From contig JAAEZI010000018.1 of assembly GCA_018222915.1 (NCBI GenBank), positions 22,209 to 58,047 on the forward strand: 35,839 bases of DNA. Reading direction: 5' to 3'. The stretch is from Algicola sp. (lineage in GTDB: Bacteria; Bacteroidota; Bacteroidia; Flavobacteriales; Flavobacteriaceae). The notes beneath the pieces are model-generated. The model saw only the letters and a program-made list of their open reading frames with translations. It had not been told where the DNA came from and made no database searches. The position numbers and the translations under genes were made by a program. Positions 33,366 to 35,839 of this stretch are shown one piece after another (the stretch's first letter is position 1; each line of letters opens with the position of its first letter).

Positions 33366-33382
33366 TTACGGTTTTTCCGTAA
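33366..33382. promoter_or_regulatory. Perfect inverted repeat TTACGG-N5-CCGTAA
   Basis: A 6-bp perfect dyad with a T5 centre, 107 nt upstream of the promoter-like TATATTTT. Form and spacing fit a dimeric regulator's operator. It could also form a small RNA hairpin, but no T-tract of terminator length follows. Confidence 0.45.
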
Positions 33383-33488
33383 TTTCCAATGAGTATCTAG
33401 TCTTAGTGTGTTAAAAAACTTATTAACAATGAATTAGGTGAAAAAAAAGACAATAAAAATGTTGTTTTTAGCGTTATATTTTTTTTCT

Positions 33489-33519
33489 TTGAGGTGTTGA
33501 AGGATAACTATTATATTTT
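33489..33519 (+). promoter_or_regulatory. Candidate promoter for the small peptide / GLPGLI / receptor operon
   Basis: TTG (33489-33491), 20-nt spacer and TATATTTT (33512-33519), one base from the TAnnTTTG consensus. It implies an untranslated leader of roughly 165-170 nt before the ATG at 33694. Confidence 0.5.
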
Positions 33520-33569
33520 TACAAGGTGATATAATGTGATTGTTCTAAAACAACAAATGAATTCGTTAA

Positions 33570-33585
33570 AAACCAGTACTGGTTT
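33570..33585 (+). other. 16-bp perfect palindrome in the leader
   Basis: AAACCAGTACTGGTTT can form a 6-bp stem with a GTAC loop; ATTTTTAT follows. It may be a weak attenuator or a dimer-binding site between the promoter and the small-peptide gene. Confidence 0.4.
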
Positions 33586-33693
33586 ATTTTTATCCTTGTA
33601 GCCTTGTTAAAAAATTGTCTTGTAACTACCTTGTTAAAATTTATTTTAATTAACCAATCTGTGATTAAAAACAGATTTAAAAACTTGAACACA

Positions 33694-33924
33694 ATGAAAA
33701 CTATTTTAACTATAGGTATTTTAACCATAGGGTATTTTTTCTCTGGATCAGAAATCAAAGTTGAAAATTCAATAGAATTAATGCAGAAATATCCATTAAT
33801 AACAGTTACTTGTGCCGATGGGTACCAAAGCGAATATTATGATATCGGATACTCGGAAGAAGATATAGAAGATATTGAAAATGCAATATGTGAGGATCAT
33901 GAAGGATTTGAGCCACCTCAATAA
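33694..33924 (+). CDS. Small acidic secreted peptide with two cysteines, unknown function
   Basis: 76 residues from ATG 33694; an upstream in-frame ATG (33604) would put 30 non-signal-like residues before a good signal peptide, so it is rejected. MKTILTIGILTIGYFFSGSE is the export signal. The mature part is strongly acidic, with TVTCADGYQSEYYDIGYSEE and ENAICEDHEGFEPP; Cys40 and Cys66 could form a disulfide. I do not recognise a family. It leads a unit with a GLPGLI protein (70 nt downstream) and a TonB-receptor-like protein. An imperfect hairpin (33953-33976) between it and the GLPGLI gene may set relative expression. Confidence 0.65.
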   Translation: MKTILTIGILTIGYFFSGSEIKVENSIELMQKYPLITVTCADGYQSEYYDIGYSEEDIEDIENAICEDHEGFEPPQ

Positions 33925-33952
33925 TTACTAATTGCATTAACAATAACGCAGG

Positions 33953-33976
33953 AACACACTGGAATTTCAGCGTGTT
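33953..33976 (+). terminator. Possible attenuator hairpin between small peptide and GLPGLI genes
   Basis: AACACACTG (33953-33961) pairs with CAGCGTGTT (33968-33976) with one mismatch and a 6-nt loop. Only TCTTAAT follows, so termination would be partial. It may instead protect the 3' end of the short upstream message. Confidence 0.4.
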
Positions 33977-33994
33977 TCTTAATAACAAAAAGAA

Positions 33995-34780
33995 ATGATA
34001 AGAACATTTTTTATAACCTGTATGTTACTGACATCTATGGTGTCTGCTCAAAAGATGGGGTTGGTGCACTATGGACAAATTGACAGTAATGGACTAAAAG
34101 GACCTTTGGGACCTGACTTTAATGCCTATATGACGTTTAATACAAATGAATCGTATTATGTGGTGGCGAAGGATTCGCTTGAAAAAGGAAAAACCTTTAA
34201 AACACGTTACTACAGTGCTGATGGGTCTCGTGGTATTTCTTTAAGAGGTGAAATGACTACGAGATACGGACGACAAGTTTACCGTAGTTTGACAAAGGAT
34301 AGTACATATTGGAATCAATGGGACGGTTTGTATGTAGCTGAAAAGCTCCCGAAAATCAACTGGGAATTAATGAATGAAACGAAGCTTTTTGGTAAGATTA
34401 CTGCACGTAAGGCCAATGGAACTTACAGAGGTCGAGAGTATACGGCTTGGTATACAATGGATATTCCGTTACCATTTGGACCATGGAAATTACATGGCTT
34501 GCCAGGTTTAATTTTAGAGGCTTACGATCAAGATAAGGAGATTTACATTTATTTTAAGAGCATTACTTACCCACTAGAGTCTAACATCGAAATATCTCAA
34601 GTTAAAAGACCAGATTACCATCCACAGAGTTGGAAATCACTAGAAGATTTCAAAAAGCGATTGGATAGGATGTATGAACATAGGAAGAATAGCTCAATAC
34701 TGATTGCCGAAAGAATGGGTACCAATGTTCCTGAAAGACAAATAAAGCGTGAAGTTTTCATTGAGTCTTTTGATGAATGA
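33995..34780 (+). CDS. GLPGLI family secreted protein
   Basis: 261 residues with signal peptide (MIRTFFITCMLLTSMVSAQ). The family's name motif is present in full, WKLHGLPGLILEAYDQD (GLPGLI at 168-173), preceded by YTAWYTMDIPLPFGPW. GLPGLI proteins are widespread in Bacteroidetes, exported, and of unknown function; many lie beside TonB-receptor-like genes, as here. The stop overlaps the next gene's start by 4 nt (ATGA), so the two are translationally coupled. Codons and length are ordinary, and the gene is complete. Confidence 0.92.
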   Translation: MIRTFFITCMLLTSMVSAQKMGLVHYGQIDSNGLKGPLGPDFNAYMTFNTNESYYVVAKDSLEKGKTFKTRYYSADGSRGISLRGEMTTRYGRQVYRSLTKDSTYWNQWDGLYVAEKLPKINWELMNETKLFGKITARKANGTYRGREYTAWYTMDIPLPFGPWKLHGLPGLILEAYDQDKEIYIYFKSITYPLESNIEISQVKRPDYHPQSWKSLEDFKKRLDRMYEHRKNSSILIAERMGTNVPERQIKREVFIESFDE

Positions 34781-35839
34781 AGTTTCTGAGAAGGTCGCAT
34801 ACTGTTTTTTTAGTATTAATATTGTTGTCTTATCATGCCTCTTTTGCTCAGATAAAAATAGTAGGGAGTGTCAAGTCTATAAATCAGACACCCATAGAAA
34901 AAGCCAGTATCGTTGTATCTGATGCTTCAAATGCCATATTAGACTATTCATATACAAATCAAGAAGGATTATATACTATTGAATTAAATACCTTAGAAGG
35001 CGACTTTTTTAAGGTGACTGCCCAAAGTTTAGGTTTTCAAAAGAAAATCGATACCATAAACATTGAAAGAAGCACTAAAACCTATACAGTTTCATTTGAG
35101 TTAAATGAAAAAGTAGAGCGTCTTAATGAGGTGCTTTTGAAACCCACAGAAAAAATAGCGAGGCAAGGCGATACCATTACTTACAAGGTTAATGCTTTTA
35201 AGGATGGTACAGAGCAAACTGTTGAAGATATTCTTAAACGGCTTCCAGGAATTGAAGTCATGGAGGATGGGAGTATAAAGGCAAAAGGTAGGTTAATCGA
35301 TAAGCTGTTGGTGGAAGGTGAAGATATGTTTGACAAAAATTATAAAGTATTGTCTAAAAATTTGGACGCAAATACTTTGGATGCTGTTGAAATATTGGAT
35401 GCTTTCGAAGAAAACCCAATTATTGCAAAAGTCATTAAGTCAGAAAAAATAGCTTTGAACTTAGTTCTGAAAGACGACTATAAAAACATTTGGTTTGGAA
35501 ATGCAAGTATTGGTGTTGGTACAGAAGAACGTTTAAAACTTGCCTCCAATATTGGGTTAATACGAAAGAAAATAAAGTTTTTTAATTTTAACCATTATAA
35601 TAATCTTGGTAGATTGGCTAGAGATCAGGTTGAGCAAGTTCAATCTGTCAATACAGGTTTTTTTAGACAAGGTGAAATTGAGACAAGCATAAGTCCAATT
35701 TATAATATTTCGGATAATAACAACACCATATTCAAAAATGGTGAAAGTACATTTAATAAGGCTTTTATCAATTCACTGGGCTTTGTAACTTCTTTAAACC
35801 CTAAACTAAAACTGAGGGGAACAGGTTATGTTACCAGTG
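34777..35839 (+). CDS. TonB-dependent-receptor-like outer membrane protein, N-terminal part (runs off the window)
   Basis: The first 354 codons are seen with no stop. The ATG overlaps the GLPGLI stop codon. A signal peptide (MKFLRRSHTVFLVLILLSYH, ending at ASFAQ) is followed by a CarboxypepD_reg-like beta-sandwich (IKIVGSVKSINQTPIEKASI, YTNQEGLYTIELN), a plug-like domain (TVEDILKRLPGIEVMEDGSI; LDANTLDAVEILDAFEENPI) and the first strands of an outer-membrane beta-barrel (YKNIWFGNASIGVGTEERLK). No TonB box is obvious. The family usually reaches 800-900 residues, so more than half lies outside. Pairing with GLPGLI suggests a shared envelope role; the substrate is unknown. Confidence 0.85.
   Translation, partial: MKFLRRSHTVFLVLILLSYHASFAQIKIVGSVKSINQTPIEKASIVVSDASNAILDYSYTNQEGLYTIELNTLEGDFFKVTAQSLGFQKKIDTINIERSTKTYTVSFELNEKVERLNEVLLKPTEKIARQGDTITYKVNAFKDGTEQTVEDILKRLPGIEVMEDGSIKAKGRLIDKLLVEGEDMFDKNYKVLSKNLDANTLDAVEILDAFEENPIIAKVIKSEKIALNLVLKDDYKNIWFGNASIGVGTEERLKLASNIGLIRKKIKFFNFNHYNNLGRLARDQVEQVQSVNTGFFRQGEIETSISPIYNISDNNNTIFKNGESTFNKAFINSLGFVTSLNPKLKLRGTGYVTS

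Larger units (their letters stand above)
33177..33693 (+). other. Gene-free stretch of about 510 nt with several palindromes; leader of the small-peptide gene
   Basis: No convincing gene is present; the longest plus-strand ORF near its start (33191-33280, 29 codons) has no recognisable features. It holds the perfect hairpin TTACGG-TTTTT-CCGTAA (33366-33382), a promoter-like pair at 33489-33519, the 16-bp palindrome AAACCAGTACTGGTTT (33570-33585), and repeated CTTGT elements between 33595 and 33645, including CCTTGTTAAAA twice. ACAAGG at 33521-33526 can pair with the CCTTGT copies, so the RNA leader may fold extensively. Confidence 0.6.

Noticed and set aside
33604-33693. Upstream start for the small peptide gene
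   Set aside because: It puts 30 residues before a clear signal peptide that starts at Met 33694.
1-35839. CRISPR arrays, insertion sequences, integrases, rRNA genes or riboswitches
   Set aside because: No spaced identical repeats, transposase motifs or recognisable aptamer structures were seen; only one tRNA and short dispersed repeats.

Overview
The window looks like chromosomal DNA of a marine Flavobacteriaceae bacterium (Winogradskyella, Psychroserpens or Olleya type; the genus is inferred only). It is AT-rich, its promoters fit the Bacteroidetes TTG / TAnnTTTG form, and it carries families typical of the phylum: a GLPGLI protein, a hybrid one-component HTCS regulator, DUF2723, GH92 and VGVG-type secreted fibre proteins. 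Nothing points to a plasmid, prophage or integrative element.

Layout. (1) 1-903, minus: 5'-nuclease part of DNA polymerase I, cut by an in-frame TAA. (2) 1047-9065, minus: an HTCS regulator, then a large secreted trimeric adhesin-like protein with YadA-head-like repeats and a C1q-like end, then a small cupin. (3) 9167-15174: a cyanophycin locus. Cyanophycin synthetase faces away from cyanophycinase; a small anchored protein and an HTTM/DoxX-like membrane protein follow cyanophycinase, and a type III isoaspartyl peptidase meets them tail to tail. Together these can make Asp-Arg polymer, cut it to beta-Asp-Arg and split the dipeptide. (4) 15235-17091: a small secreted protein and an aldehyde dehydrogenase. 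(5) 17172-27213, all minus: GH92 mannosidase, Tat-lipoprotein N4-GlcNAc-asparaginase, a TPR sensor kinase, a LytTR response regulator, and a tail-fibre protein with a Peptidase_S74 chaperone, split by an in-frame TGA. The first two suggest N-glycan breakdown. (6) 27324-32912: a membrane metallophosphoesterase with an internal Tat-like motif, a thioredoxin fold without active-site cysteines, a polysaccharide deacetylase and a DUF2723 membrane protein. (7) 33016-35839: tRNA-Gln with promoter and terminator, a structured 0.5 kb leader, then a small acidic two-Cys secreted peptide, a GLPGLI protein and a TonB-receptor-like protein that runs off the window.

Most noteworthy: two nonsense codons, each one G:C-to-A:T transition away from the expected sense codon (polA and the fibre gene); perfectly phased 21-bp direct repeats after the sensor kinase gene and after the LytTR gene, a likely undescribed operator; the cyanophycin locus with two attached membrane genes of unknown role; and a hairpin terminator present twice with an identical 11-nt loop.
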